A DNA stretch of 64,000 bases, taken from assembly GCA_031216915.1 (NCBI GenBank), contig CM062289.1, forward strand, positions 389,276,674-389,340,673. The letters run 5' to 3'. Both the position numbers and the translations under genes were made by a program. The notes under the pieces are model-generated. The model was not told the DNA's origin and searched no databases. It saw nothing but the letters and a program-made list of their open reading frames with translations. Positions within the stretch are counted from its first letter, which is position 1. Each line of letters begins with the position of its first letter. The DNA comes from Pictodentalium vernedei. Lineage: Eukaryota > Mollusca > Scaphopoda > Dentaliida > Dentaliidae. Below, in pieces: positions 11,770 to 23,011 of the stretch.

Positions 11770-13846
11770 AAATAGATTAGGAATGACCACAAATGGAAAT
11801 ATATCAGAAAATTCACAGAATAAAATGACAGATTCACAGCAGTCTAAAACAAAAGCACCTTCTGCTGATCACACATATTCCATACCCAAAACACCATCAG
11901 AACAGGGAAACTCAACAGGAAGTACAGATGAGGTTGTTCTTGTAGATTCGCAGACAATAGAAATGAAAACTGAAAATACTAGTTTACCAGTTACAAATGC
12001 AAGGACAGTCACATCAGCTTTGACAACGCCATCAGAAGTATCGCCGTTATGTTCTGTTGACTCTGTAAGTGTAAGTTCAACTGCAGTAGAAGTGTCAGTT
12101 TCAACAACTCTGAACTCCAGATCTAGCAGTCCAAATACAATGATGTCAGGAAGAATGCAGCCCTTGCCCTCTGAAGCTCTTAAAATGAGTTCATTGGTTT
12201 CAGAAGTATCACCATCAACAAGTACATCTATGCCAGAAGTGTCATCATCTTGTAAACTGGACATGGACAGAACAGGCTCAATAGTGCCTAATGTGTCAGT
12301 TAGTCAGGACGGTCTCAAAACAAGTACCACAGAGCATACAGAATCTTCCTTGGATACGTGTGCCACTACAAATGTAGTAAAATCATTGGTGTCACTGTCA
12401 AACTCTGTTGTCAATGCCAACACAATTGTGACAGCAGTATCTACATCATCACAGTCAACAACTCTTACCACTTCTAGAACAAATACAACAGTAGTTTTGG
12501 AAGACTCTAAGTTGAACACTTGTGTCACTTCCAGTACATGTACATCTGTTCCTACAACAAATAGTGTAAGTTCATCTGTTGCCGCTGAGCCATCCAAAAG
12601 TTCTGCAGGCTCTTCTGAAGTGGACAGCACTTCAGAAATCTCAAAAGAAATGACATCTCTGAGCTCAGCATGCCACAGTGATGGCAGTTCTGAAACAAAA
12701 GTCAACGTTGATATTGTTTCTTCTACTACAGTGAAAATGGACCCTCTGCCTGATGTAAAACAGGAACCAACAACAGTAAAGTCCTCTGAAGCAGATTCTG
12801 AAATTTCCTCAACAGTGAAAGACCGGGCTGATGAATGTAATGTGTCATCTGAGATGGATATTTTCAGTCAGATAGAAAATTTAGCTTCTAATTTGATTAC
12901 TGATGTAGACAGTAATAGTTCTGCGAAGGAGGAAACTAAAATCAAATGTAAGAGTGAGGAGGAAAGAATGGAAACGGATGATGGAGTTACTCCCACTGCT
13001 TCTAATACTGAGAGCATTGATATAACCGCCAAACCTTCTGAACAACAAATTTTAACAATAGCAGAACAAGACTCAAACATGAAAACAAATACTGACCAGG
13101 TTGAAAGAGAAACATCTGCAAAAAATGTAATTCACATTCTTGATGAAATTACAGGTATGTTGGTTGAGAAACATGTTGATGTGGTAAATCCATCAGATCA
13201 AGTTGATCGAGAAATCAATCAAGAGAGTAAGAGGGATAGTGTGAAAAGAGAAGAAACAGAAATGGAAGTTGATAGCAAGGTTGAGAGTAAAAATACTGTG
13301 ACTGAAATGGACGTTGATATGTCAACTGGTAGTAGTGTGTCCTTACCAAGTAATTCCAAAGAGCTTTCTTTGAATGAAAAAGTTGATTTACAGTGTGAGA
13401 AGCAGGATAACAAGGACATAACACTTAACAAAGAAACTGGGCTGTCTGATGATGGCAAACTGGAAAGTACTCCAGATTCACAAACAGCCAGTAATAATGT
13501 TATCACAGCCAATAAAGAAGAGAATATGTCTACCTCTGAGGCTGATAAAGGAAATAATGAATGTATTAATACAACTACCGAGATTACTGAAAAAAAACTC
13601 TCTCCTGCTGAAGACAAGGCCAAGCCATTATCTACAAAGGACAAGTCTCCGATTAACTCTGTATCAAATGCAGATGTTATTGGCAGCCCAAAGTCCAAGA
13701 TGTCAGAGCAAGAAAAGGAAAAATGGAGGAAGAAGTTGATTGACAAGTGCATAGCTGCTTTTCACTTATGCCTGGGCAGATATGCAAATTATTATAAAGC
13801 TATTTACCGACTGGCTTATATCTACTTACATTCGCCATACCATAAG
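11770..13846 (+). CDS. CABIN1: CABIN1-like gene, large exon (partial gene)
   Basis: The exon opens after a TTTTTTCAG acceptor (ends 11769) and closes at AAG/GTTTGT; 2077 nt, about 692 codons, entered with one base of a split codon and left in phase 0. Most of it is low-complexity, rich in Ser, Thr, Glu and Lys and probably disordered. The last 45 or so residues are helical and conserved-looking: EKEKWRKKLIDKCIAAFHLC, then a segment with RYANYYKAIYRLAYIY. This matches the TPR-type region of CABIN1, a nuclear protein that binds calcineurin and belongs to the HIRA histone H3.3 chaperone complex (family knowledge). The in-frame ATG at 11744 is in the intron's polypyrimidine end, so it is not the gene start; earlier exons lie outside the window. 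Confidence 0.82.
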
Positions 13847-14260
13847 GTTTGTATATAGCTTACCTAACATTTTGGTCATTAAATTCACTAATAATTTAGA
13901 TAGTTAACAATACACAGAATAATGCCAAAATTTTCTAAAAAATTTCTGATTTTTGAGCAACCCTTTCAACCCTAAGTTTCTGAATGAAATTGTTTACAGG
14001 AATTCTTCTGCCTTCTTTTGGAAAGGGTGACACTCGTGCCATTGGGAAAATTTGTGTCATGGGCACCCGAATTGGGAATTTGTTTTGTAGGGGAAAAACA
14101 TACAAAGACTTAAGAAATTTTACATTCAAACTGAGTAGAGAACATTAAGACCAACACCTAAGCAACTGCATGTATACTACAAGTAAGTTTTATAACAAAC
14201 AGTCACGTAGAATCATGTTCACGCAGTCTCTGTAGTCTATATTAACTTGTTCTTATACTA
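13847..14260 (+). other. Intron sequence without recognised features
   Basis: Start of the 32-kb CABIN1 intron (13847-45917). AT-rich; I see no gene, repeat array or structured element here. Confidence 0.6.
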
Positions 14261-14504
14261 TTAACCCTTTAACTAACATGAAAAGCCAACGACACTTGCA
14301 AAAACAAATCTTTAATAACCAATTTTTTTCATTTTTTGTCTCAAAAACATAGATTATGACCCCTCATTGGAATGAGCTCGAGGAACTCGTTCCAAAGAGG
14401 GGTCATAACCTATGTTTTTGAGACAAAAAATAATGAAAATTAATTGGCGATTTTTGTGAATAGCGCTGGCCAGTTTTGGCCATTACATTCGGTAAAGGGT
14501 TAAA
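14261..14504. mobile_element. TTAA-flanked palindromic MITE, copy 1 (piggyBac-like ends)
   Basis: Ends are TTAACCCTTTAAC and GTAAAGGGTTAA, so TTAA is at both borders next to CCCTTTA inverted termini. The middle is a long near-perfect hairpin (about 14318-14448) with arms containing GTCTCAAAAACATAGATTATGA and CCCCTCATTGGAATGAG. A relative with the same ends and arm core is at 46606-46853. TTAA duplication with CCC-starting termini is typical of the piggyBac superfamily (known); the assignment is inferred. Confidence 0.7.
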
Positions 14505-14533
14505 TAAATAAGAACTTGTCATTAGTCTTTGAA

Positions 14534-14788
14534 TTAACTGGTAGAGTGCTAAGTTATTTTTGGTCTTCCAAATTTGTCCACGTCTCTTTGCCTTGTTACA
14601 ATTTATGGGAGAGTGCCTAGTGGCACTCTCCCATAAATTGTAACAAGGCAAATCCCCACAGACTAAATACTTTCAATTCAAAAATAATATGAAGTACATC
14701 TACAGAATATGAAGCCATTAAGTTGTGGCACCTGCACTTCAGAAGAAAGCCAAAATATGGGCTTCCAGCACTCTACCAGTTAAGAGAC
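14534..14788. mobile_element. TTAA-flanked MITE with a perfect 30-bp-arm hairpin
   Basis: Bordered by TTAACTGGTAGAGTGCT (left) and AGCACTCTACCAGTTAA (right), a perfect 17-bp inverted repeat that includes TTAA. Inside, 14587-14652 is a perfect palindrome with arms TTTGCCTTGTTACAATTTAT... of over 30 nt around a TAGT loop. No coding capacity. The region 14789-15365 has no recognised feature. Confidence 0.7.
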
Positions 14789-15365
14789 TTTATTAGGCAA
14801 GCAGTTTAAATTTAATGTACAACTGTTGTCCTGAACTGGGTAGTAATAAGGCCTCAGAACACCATTTCTAAAAAAAACCCCAATGATTTACTGAAGCCTT
14901 ATGACTACTCAATTCAGGGCACCAGTTGTGCATTCAATTTTTGTTTGAGTGGGAACAGAGATTGGGAAATTGGAGGTTAAGAATTGGGTTAAATCATGCC
15001 TAAATGTCACTGGGAAAGGGTCCCATAAACGGCCCCTGTAGATACTCTAAAGTTTCCCTGGTTTATTACAATCCTCACTAGAGCATATAGGCAAATCCAA
15101 TATCTATTTGTAGGGTGGTTCAGTAATAATTCCCCCTTAGAATGCCCCAAATATTTTCCTAGTAGAATAACACTTTTTGGGAAACGAATGGAAAAATGGG
15201 ATGAAAATATGAAGGATAAACAGATGAGGAATGACATGAGGGAAAGGGTCAGTTGCATAGAAGATAAGATTGGGAAAATGCCAATGGGGGAATTATGAAG
15301 CTGTCTTTGACTGAATGCTATGAGATTAGGAGGAAGAGTGGGGAAGGAATAGTGTGGCTGTGGAC

Positions 15366-15600
15366 TGGGTTCATGTAGGCCTTCCCTGTGGGAACCCCGG
15401 GAAGTAAGCAGCACTTGTTTACTGTGGTAAACCAGTTCTGCCTTACTAGTAAAATAGGACCCAGTCACCAATGCTTGGGGTGAAAGTCCTCTAAAATGGG
15501 CAACATGTAGATCAACGATTGACTAAACTTGACTTCATCTCCATGTTGTGTCACGATTAGCCATGGTGCATACATATGTGACGTTAACCACCAACAAACA
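15366..15600 (-). repeat. Dispersed repeat, minus-strand arm of an inverted pair
   Basis: Contains CCCCGGGAAGTAAGCAGCAC, ACTGTGGTAAACCAG and ACCCAGTCACCAATGCTTGG. The reverse complement of the same family is at 16310-16520. The pair encloses a SINE. A short AACAAACA microsatellite closes the arm. Stretch 15600-15945 holds a small perfect hairpin (GTCTTGGCTGCCTAATAGGC, 15788 onward) and nothing else I recognise. Confidence 0.6.
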
Positions 15601-15944
15601 AACAAACAATCATGTAGGCCACCTCATTAGACGACTATGACAAATCAGCAGAAGGCCTAAGAAGTATTATTATTATTGAGGCCGACTTCTGCCTGGTTAA
15701 TTTTGCTACCTTAGAACGGGTGCCTCAACATGCCACATGTGGGTAAACTTACAGGTTATATTCCAAGTACATAGCTTCTTGACTAGTCTTGGCTGCCTAA
15801 TAGGCAGCCAAGACTTGCTAAGATACAACCGCAAAGTCACAGAACATGAACTGTCATAGTGTTGCAAAAAGGTATAAAAATCTCAAGGCCTTTGGAGTTA
15901 ACCCACAACCCCATAGGTCTAAAGTATTAAATCATTACTGATCC

Positions 15945-16272
15945 TCCTTAACTATTTGTTAGCATTGGACTTCAAACCGAAAGGTCCATGGTTTGACCCC
16001 CGCCAGTGGTAACTGCATTGTGTCCTTGGGTCATGCAATTAATCCTGATTGTGCATGTGGGGGCACAGGAGTGCTGTGTACAAAAAAGTAGTGCACGTCA
16101 ACTTGTCTTCAACCTATGCTAACCCTGCTTATGCCTATGCTAACCCTGCTTATGTGGAGTCTGGCAGTTGCTGTTTGTTTCTCTCTTTGGGTACTCCGGC
16201 TTCGTCTACCCGTAAAACCGTCTGACACGAGGTGATTCTGGTTCTCGAAAGTGTTGTTAAACCCTAATAAAA

Positions 16273-16304
<32 letters not shown>

Positions 16305-16305
16305 G
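15945..16305 (+). mobile_element. tRNA-headed SINE
   Basis: A tRNA-like head with a B-box-like GGTTTGACCCC (about 15991) is followed by a body containing TTGTGTCCTTGGGTCATGCA and GGGTACTCCGGCTTCGTCTA, then a 3' end AGTGTTGTTAAACCCTAATAA and an (ATTT)n tail. The body matches the elements at 16633-17610, 53226-53590 and 55217-55490. SINEs are non-coding and copied by a LINE; no LINE is seen here. Confidence 0.75.
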
Positions 16306-16309
16306 GTGT

Positions 16310-16520
16310 TTAAGGTCACATACTTTTGCACAATGGCTAATCATGACCACAACATGGAGATAAAGTCAGGTCAGTCAATCGTTCATACCTCTTGTTGCCT
16401 ATTTGAGAGGACTCGCACCCCAAGCGTTAGTGACTGGGTCCTATTTTACCAGTGAAAAAGAGCTTGTTTACCACAGTAAACAAGCACTGCTTCACTTCCC
16501 GGGGTTCCCACGGGGATAAA
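16310..16520 (+). repeat. Dispersed repeat, plus-strand arm of an inverted pair
   Basis: Reverse-complement partner of 15366-15600: GGCTAATCATGACCACAACA, TAGTGACTGGGTCCTATTTT, TTACCACAGTAAACAAGCAC. Confidence 0.6.
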
Positions 16521-16632
16521 AAAATATTAAGTAAACAACTATTTGTTATCCATTTGCTGTTTGCTAACTGGCCACTAAGTTTTTGTTTTTTTTACAACAA
16601 AGTTGATGCATAACTCTTAACTATCTGTCGGG

Positions 16633-17610
16633 TGCACAGTGACTCAGTGGTTAAAGCATTGAACTTCAAGCCAAAAGGTCCACAGTTAGGTGCTGATCAG
16701 CAGTAACAGACACTTAATCTCAGTTGCCCATGTGGTAGCTCAGTGGCACTGTGTGCTAAGGTGTACTGCATGTCAGTGATGCACTTGCCTTCAACCAATG
16801 CTAACCCTGCTTCTGTTTGTGCAGAGGTAGAACCAGGGCTGGGAGGAGTTAAATGTTTCCTTAACACATTAATGTGTTAAATAATTCTGCGTTAATGAGT
16901 TAAATGACGTTAAATGTTAAAATGAACAACAATTTAATAACTTCGGCCATTTTCATTGATTTGAATTTGAATATAATTGAACTTACACACAGTTCGTCTC
17001 TTGAGTTCCATGTGTTCTATGTGCCTACTGGCACATAGAACACAATAGAACTCAGGGGATGAGTAGTTAAGGTAGTTCTCTCAGGTTATCGTAAATTCTA
17101 ACATTCAGCGATGTTTTCATTTAAGAATACAATCATTGTGGCCATATCCTTAGAAAGAGACATCCGCCGTTGCTCAAATACCAGTCCTTACATGGAAAAT
17201 AGGCGTTCGGTTGAAGCTGATATTGCTGTATCGTTAAATATTTGGTGGGCCAACTTCGCCAATGTTGGTAGGAGGGCTATGGGCATCTAAATTATTTGTG
17301 TTCTTCAGTATCGTCAAATGGCGCAAAATTTGACACAAAACACAAGATAACGAATCAATGCTACATATTATACAATTATAATCTTCAAAGTTAAACGTTA
17401 TTAACTTGGTTAAATTTTTTTAATGTTAAAATAATTTAACACGTTACCGTTTGAAACATTAACTGCTCCCAGACGTGGTTAGAACACTGGGGAGGCTGAC
17501 AATTGCATGCCACTCTTGGTAGTTTTCCCAGCGTGCTGCGGGTTCCTCCAGCCATGAAACTGTCTGACATGAGTTGCCCAGTCTTGTCAAAAGTGTTGTT
17601 AAAATCTCAA
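16633..17610 (+). mobile_element. tRNA-headed SINE interrupted by a hAT-type element
   Basis: An A-box-like head (GTGACTCAGTGGTTAAAGCA, about 16638) and a SINE body run to about 16835, then resume at about 17476 and end with AGTGTTGTTAAAATCTCAAT and an (AAAT) tail near 17620. The break is filled by the element at 16836-17475. Confidence 0.7.
16836..17475. mobile_element. hAT-type non-autonomous element inside a SINE
   Basis: Termini are CAGGGCTGGGAGGAGTTAAA (left) and TTAACTGCTCCCAGACGTG (right), an imperfect inverted repeat. Flanks GGTAGAAC and GTTAGAAC form an 8-bp target duplication with one mismatch. The interior has a hairpin (about 17008-17058, GTTCTATGTGCCTACTGGCA core) and no coding frame. 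CAG-starting termini and 8-bp duplications characterise hAT (known). Confidence 0.65.
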
Positions 17611-17937
17611 TAAATAAATATTTCCCTGTCGTGTAATAGCATCCTGGTGGGAACCCTGGAAAGTGAATCCGTGCTTGATTAAAAAAGATAGACCTAAGTC
17701 AGATGAACTTTTTTCATTTGTTACCCTAATTTTTTTTTTTTTCTGGCTAAAGGCTTCATATTGGGAGGGAACTGGGCTTGTGACCCCTGTGGACTCTTGT
17801 CACTTAGTCTATCTGGTAAAGGGGTGGGTGCATTATGTTCTCACCACATTTCCCCCTTTATGAATTTGTTAATCCCCAGCACTCTGGTGATGCAACAGAA
17901 TTTTCTCCAATTGCTCTGTTTTTTCTACAGTTTAACT

Positions 17938-18008
17938 ATAAATTTAACCAATTATATCTTGTTTGATAGAGCTCATGGAGCTCTGTCAAACAAGGTATAT
18001 TTGGTTAA
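17938..18008. repeat. Near-perfect hairpin
   Basis: Arms contain ATTTAACCAATTATATCTTG and GAGCTC around an ATG loop, with the complementary arm ending GGTTAAAT. Isolated; might be a relic MITE. Confidence 0.7.
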
Positions 18009-18180
18009 ATATCAAACTGCATTGTGGGAAATATTTGCTTCTGAAACTTCACCATTTTGACATCAGAGTGCAGAGAGTTAATCAGATGTGACAAAGAGAA
18101 CACAACATAGGTCATATGAAGTTGATTCATTTGTTACCTTAAGGCCACACAAAGTAGATCTTTTGTTTCTCGGGCCATTA

Positions 18181-19547
18181 TTAGCTCACCAAAGGGAGCT
18201 TAACTTATCACTTGCTGTCCGTCGTCGTTCCACCAGTCAGAACTTTACATTATCAACTTCTCCTCAGAAACTACTGTACCAAATTGGACCAAATTGGTGT
18301 GCATGGTCCTTATCATATGTTCATTCAAATTTGTTCACATAAGCTTGCCGTGCCCACATGGGGCACCACAAGTGGCATAACTCTGATAGCCCCCCAAAAT
18401 TTTTTGAAAAATTCAAAAAAATCTTCTCCTTCAGATCCACCAGTCAGAATCTTTTCATATTTGTTATACAACATCTCTAGGTGGGACAGATTCAAGTTTG
18501 TTCAAATCGAATCTCTGGGTTAAGATTTGGGCTCTCTACTGGAGCCTGAATTTTAACTTAGTGCAATATGTGGAATATTCTTTAAAATTCTTCTTCTTCA
18601 GATCCACCAGTTGAAATCTTTTCATATTTGGCATACAACATCTCTAGGGGGATCAAATTCAAGTTTGTTCAAATCAAGTCCCTGTGTTGAAAATATTGGG
18701 TCAGGTTTGGACTTTGATATTTTGGACCAAAATTCAAAAAAACCTTTTTTTCATTTTTTTATGTGGTTTGATCAGTTTTGAGACGATAAAAAAAATTTTT
18801 AGCCTGAAAATTGTGGGTTGGGTTCTGACTTTTAAATTTTGGACCAAAATTTGGCAAAAATTTTTTTGTTTTTTATGCGTTTTGTTCAATGTTGAGATGG
18901 AAAAAGAAAATTTTTAGCCTGAAAATTTTGGGTTCAGTTCTGTCTCTGAAATTTTGGACCACAAAATTCGGAAAAAATTTGATTTTTTATGTGTTTTGTT
19001 CAATTTTGAGACAATTTTTTTTTTTTTTATACAGCCTGAAAATTTTGGGTCTGGTTCCGACTTGTTTTTAAAATCTTCTTTAGACCCTGCAGTCAGAATG
19101 CTTTCATATTTGGTGTACAACATCTCTAGGAGGGTTAGATTCAAGTTTGTTCAATCCTTGTCCCTGGGCTGATATTTGTGCTCCCTATGGGAGCAATGTG
19201 CAGAAATTTCTTTAAAAATCTTTTTCAGATCCACCAGTCAGAATCCTTTCATATTTGGTATACAACATCTCTAGGAGGGTTAGATTCAAGTTTGTACAAT
19301 CCTTTCCCTGAGTTGATATTTGGGCTTTGAGCATAGAGGGGGGGGGGGGGGGGGGGGCAGGAGGCATGAGGTTCAGGTTTGTTCAAATCCATTCCTAAGT
19401 GTTTTTCCATAAAATTTGCCTCTCATGAGTCATGACTTCATTCCTTTGTAATGTTGATGAACCATGTCCAACTGAATGTGACCCCAAATACTTCTTTGAA
19501 CCACTTTGGCAGGAGAGCGATTAAGGCCCCTTGGGGCCTCTTGTTTG
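18181..19547 (+). mobile_element. Tandem-repeat element, second copy, with hairpin plus CTTGTT 3' end
   Basis: Left part AGCTCACCAAAGGGAGCTTA; core of several roughly 165-bp units related to those at 9820-11220 (CCACCAGTCAGAATCTTTTC, AACATCTCTAGG); an inserted run of about 100-bp AT-rich repeats (ATTTTGGACCAAAATT motif, 18700-19060); a G-tract at 19339-19357; right end AGGCCCCTTGGGGCCT hairpin (19527-19542) followed by CTTGTTT. Non-coding. Confidence 0.55.
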
Positions 19548-19569
19548 TAAAATTTCATGCGGGCAAGCA

Positions 19570-21403
19570 GTTTTTATACGCCCATCATTTTTTGACGGAC
19601 GTATTATGTTATGTCTGTCTCTCTGTCTGTAAACAATTTTTGTGTCGCCTATTCCTCCAAAAGTTTACATGCTACATTATTCAAACTTTGCACACATGTT
19701 GATCAGTAATTGCCGTTGTGCATGTGACAAGTGCAGGTAACTCCACTTTGTATTTCCAGAGTTATGCCCCCTTTTAGTACTTAAAACATTACAGTATTGT
19801 GTCGCCCACTCCTTCAACATTTTACATGCTATATTGTTCTAACTTTGCACACATGGTGATCACCAATTGCGGTTGTGCATGTGACAAGAGCAGGTAACTC
19901 CATTTTGTATTTCCAGAGTTTTGCCCCTTTTTGTACTTAAAACATTACAGTATTGTGTTGCCTTCTCCTTCAACATTTTACACACTATATTGTTCAAACT
20001 TTGCGCACATGGTGATCACCAATTGCCTTTGTGCATGTGACAAGAGCAGGTAACTCTGTTTTGTATTAACCAGAGTTATGCCCCCTTTTAGTACTTGAAA
20101 CATTACAGTATTGTTTTGCCTACTCCTTCAACATTTTACATGCTATATTGTTCAGACTTCGCACACATGATGATCACCAATTGCCGTTGTGCATGTGAGA
20201 AGAGTAGATAACTCCATTTTGTATTTCCAGAGTTATGCCCCTTTTAGTACTTAAAACATTACAGTATTGTGTCACCTTCTCCTTCAACATTTTACATACT
20301 ATATTGTTCAAACTTTGCACACATGTTGATCACCAATTGCCGTTGTGCATGTCACAGGAGCAGGTGACTCTGTTTTGTATTTCCAGAGTTGTGCCCCCTT
20401 TTAATACTTGAAACATTACACTATTGTGTCGCCTACTCCTTCAACATTCTACATGCTACATTGTTCAAACTTTCCACACACGCTGATCAGTAATTGCCGT
20501 TGTGCATGTGACAAGAGCAGGTAACTCTTTTGTATTTCCAGAGTTATGCCTCTTTTAGTACTTAAAACATTACAGAATTGTGTCGCCTTCTCCTGCAACA
20601 TTTTACATGCTATATTGTTCAAACTTTGCCCACATGTTTATCACCAAATGCCGTTGTGCATATGACAAGGGCAGGTAACTCTGTTGTGTATTTCCAGAGT
20701 TATGCCCCCTTTTAGTACTTGAAACATTACACTATTGTGTCGCCTACTCCAACATTTTACTTGCTTTATTGTTCAAACTTTGCACCCATGTTGATCATCA
20801 ATTGTCATTGTGCATGTGACAGGACCAGATAACACCATTTTATTTTTAAACGATGAGAATCCTCGCCGTTTATAGCTATTATAATCCTCAAAATGTCCTT
20901 TTCCTTGGTGCCACCTATCATCAATCATTATCAATGAAGTCAACCTGTCAATTAATGGACTCTACCATTGTAAACTGCGAGGAGAATCTTCTACAGCAGC
21001 CTTGTTTTTATTTTGTGAAGACCTCAGAACGATTAATATGAAAATGTGAAAACAGGTGAATTACTCTTTACCCCAGACAGGGCAGGGGAATGGACAATGA
21101 TTGGTTGGGAGGGAGGGGGGGGGGGGGGGGAGACATAGTCGAGTCAACAAAAATTTCAAACTTTACCCAAGTTTCTTTATTTTGTGAAGACCTTAGAACG
21201 ATTAATATGAAAATGTGAAAACAGGTGAATTACCCTTTACCCCAGACAGGGCAGGGGAATGGAAAATGATTGGGGGGAGGGGGGGGGGGGAGGAGCCTGA
21301 CATAGTCGAGTCAACAAAAATTTCAAACTTTACCCCAGAGAAACTTGTGCATGTTCCAATTTTGACGGGCGTATGTTGCCTTGCTAGGCAGTGCTCTTGT
21401 TGA
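19570..21403 (+). mobile_element. Tandem-repeat element with eight 157-bp units
   Basis: Starts with a hairpin-like ACGCCCATCATTTTTTGACG and ends with GACGGGCGTATGTTGCCTTG, a TGCC...GGCA hairpin and CTCTTGTTG. Between about 19640 and 20840 there are eight units of about 157 bp (GTTGTGCATGTGACAAG recurs near 19716, 19873, 20031, 20188, 20344, 20501, 20656 and 20810). Two G-rich 125-bp repeats with G-tracts follow (21030-21160 and 21200-21330). Non-coding; the 3' hairpin plus CTTGTT resembles the two other tandem-repeat elements. Confidence 0.6.
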
Positions 21404-21404
21404 T

Positions 21405-21700
21405 TTTATTTTTAATTTCTGTAATTATTTCTTTACCATCAAAAGTTCATGTTCCTGGTTTATGTTTTAGGCCTCATAATCTATAGAATAGCATGAGTGG
21501 TGGTGTATTTCATCCCTTGAGAGCAAGAAGGCTTTACAATGCAAATTTATCAGTTTTTTTAACTTGGGTAAAATATCAGACATAAACCATTTAATTTTTA
21601 TTTTTAAGTTTACATTGGTTATAAAAAGAGAGCATGTGGCAGTCAAAATGACATGTGGGAGGTCTTGAGAAACAAATTTTTTATTTTTGTTAGACCTAAT
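21405..21700 (+). repeat. Dispersed repeat R3, copy 2 (carries the empty DIRS site)
   Basis: Contains AAAAGTTCAT/GTTCCTGGTTTATG at 21440-21465, the paralogous unoccupied version of the site where DIRS-3 inserted (21995/29098). The 21700-21877 segment has no recognised feature. Confidence 0.8.
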
Positions 21701-21877
21701 TGTTTTTTTTCTGGCTGAGTAGACTCAGTAACTAATCTACTAGAACCCCTGAGAATGATCAAAGGGAGGTTAGGTTGAACCCTTTGGAGATACTAACCAG
21801 GCTTTTTGTGATGAGTACTGTCAAACAAACTGTTGCAGATTTTTCAGAGTTAAAAAGCCTGAAGTTTTATTTATTAG

Positions 21878-21995
21878 GCCACACAAAGTAGATGTTCTGT
21901 TTCTCAGGCCAAGTTTTGTAAAATTGCATGTGGGCGGGCGGTTTTTTATTTTATATTTTATTTTTGTAATTATTTCTTTGCCATCAGAAGTTCAT
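21878..21995 (+). repeat. Dispersed repeat R3, copy 3, left part
   Basis: Left half of the R3 copy interrupted by DIRS-3; it ends CATCAGAAGTTCAT and continues at 29098. Confidence 0.8.
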
Positions 21996-22155
21996 ATTTT
22001 TATACTGTACCAATGACCCAGACATAGCTGGTGCTAATTCTCAAAATCTAGGGCCAAACACAAATTTTGCCCCCCAATCCCCAAAATTTGCATCTAAAAC
22101 CAAAAAAAAACATGTCCTAAATGGTCCTCCATACTTCAGTTCACATCTGACTGAT
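21996..22155 (+). repeat. Left terminal repeat of DIRS-3 (internally deleted)
   Basis: Matches the other left repeats to CCATACTTC (about 22137) and then jumps to CACATCTGACTGAT, omitting the ACTGCGCATGCGCAGT and TTGGCGCCAA sites kept in its own right repeat. Confidence 0.8.
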
Positions 22156-22770
22156 ATTTGTGCTTGTAAATCTCAGTTTAAATGATGCCAGACACATAAA
22201 TATTGGAGAAATGGTGGATCAAAAGAGGAAATAGAAGGAGGAGAGGAAAAATTAGTGGCAGGAAATAATCAGGACTGTAACTTAAAATTTTTTTATGAAA
22301 TTATGTTATGTTACCTAATTTCAAGGCATGGGCCTGTTGTTGTCATTCTTGCTATAAAGTTACACTGCTTGATCAGTGTTTCCTCTCTTCCTTTCCTTTA
22401 GTCCCCCCTTGCTATTCTCCCATGCTTTTGGCATATTTTCTGTAATATTATTACTAAAATTTCTTGGGAGTTTTAGCTTGGTAACAGAATGAATTCTGTT
22501 TTTTCCCCATGTTTACGTCCTCACCCATGGGTGTTTAGGCGTTGTGTTCTGCATCTACCATCTGATGTTCTGCAGTTTCTTCCCTGGAAGTCTCTGTTTT
22601 GCATCAGATAGTGTTGTAATTGGTAACTGATTTCGGGCCATGTTTATCAGTGCCTGGAGTCATGTTTCCGGTTTTATACACTTCTTGTTTACATTGACAA
22701 CGGTTTCTGTTGAGAGTGATTTCTTGTCTTTGTATTAGTTTAATCATAACAAGATACATTATTATTATAC

Positions 22771-22970
22771 GTAAGTGTTGCATTAATTTTTTTGAAATAT
22801 TTTTTAAAAATTTGTCCACACTTAGGCTTTTCTGGGATCCATTGGGGCTCAACGTTACTTTCAGAAACTTGGGCTTTTCTGAAAAAATATTTAAAAAAAA
22901 AAATTTTTTTGATTTCATTTATTTTTTCTATATGTTAATGGATCATGTTATTATGTATCTTTGTTTTCAG
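22771..22970 (+). promoter_or_regulatory. Possible spliceosomal intron in the DIRS-3 5' leader
   Basis: Donor-like AC/GTAAGTG at 22771 and acceptor-like TTTGTTTTCAG/GGG ending at 22970, 200 nt apart and upstream of the gag ATG at 23012. The same pair is found in DIRS-6, DIRS-4* and DIRS-1*. Inference only; no transcript data. Confidence 0.4.
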
Positions 22971-23011
22971 GGGTTGGTGCGAGTACTAGGACTGTTTGTG
23001 TTCTTTTCACA

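Noticed and set aside
12304-12705. Antisense frames over the CABIN1 exon
   Set aside because: Long antisense frames are expected opposite Ser/Thr-rich codons and have no motifs.
15007-15471. 154-codon minus-strand frame
   Set aside because: Part of it falls in a dispersed repeat with an inverted partner at 16310-16520; no family motif is visible.
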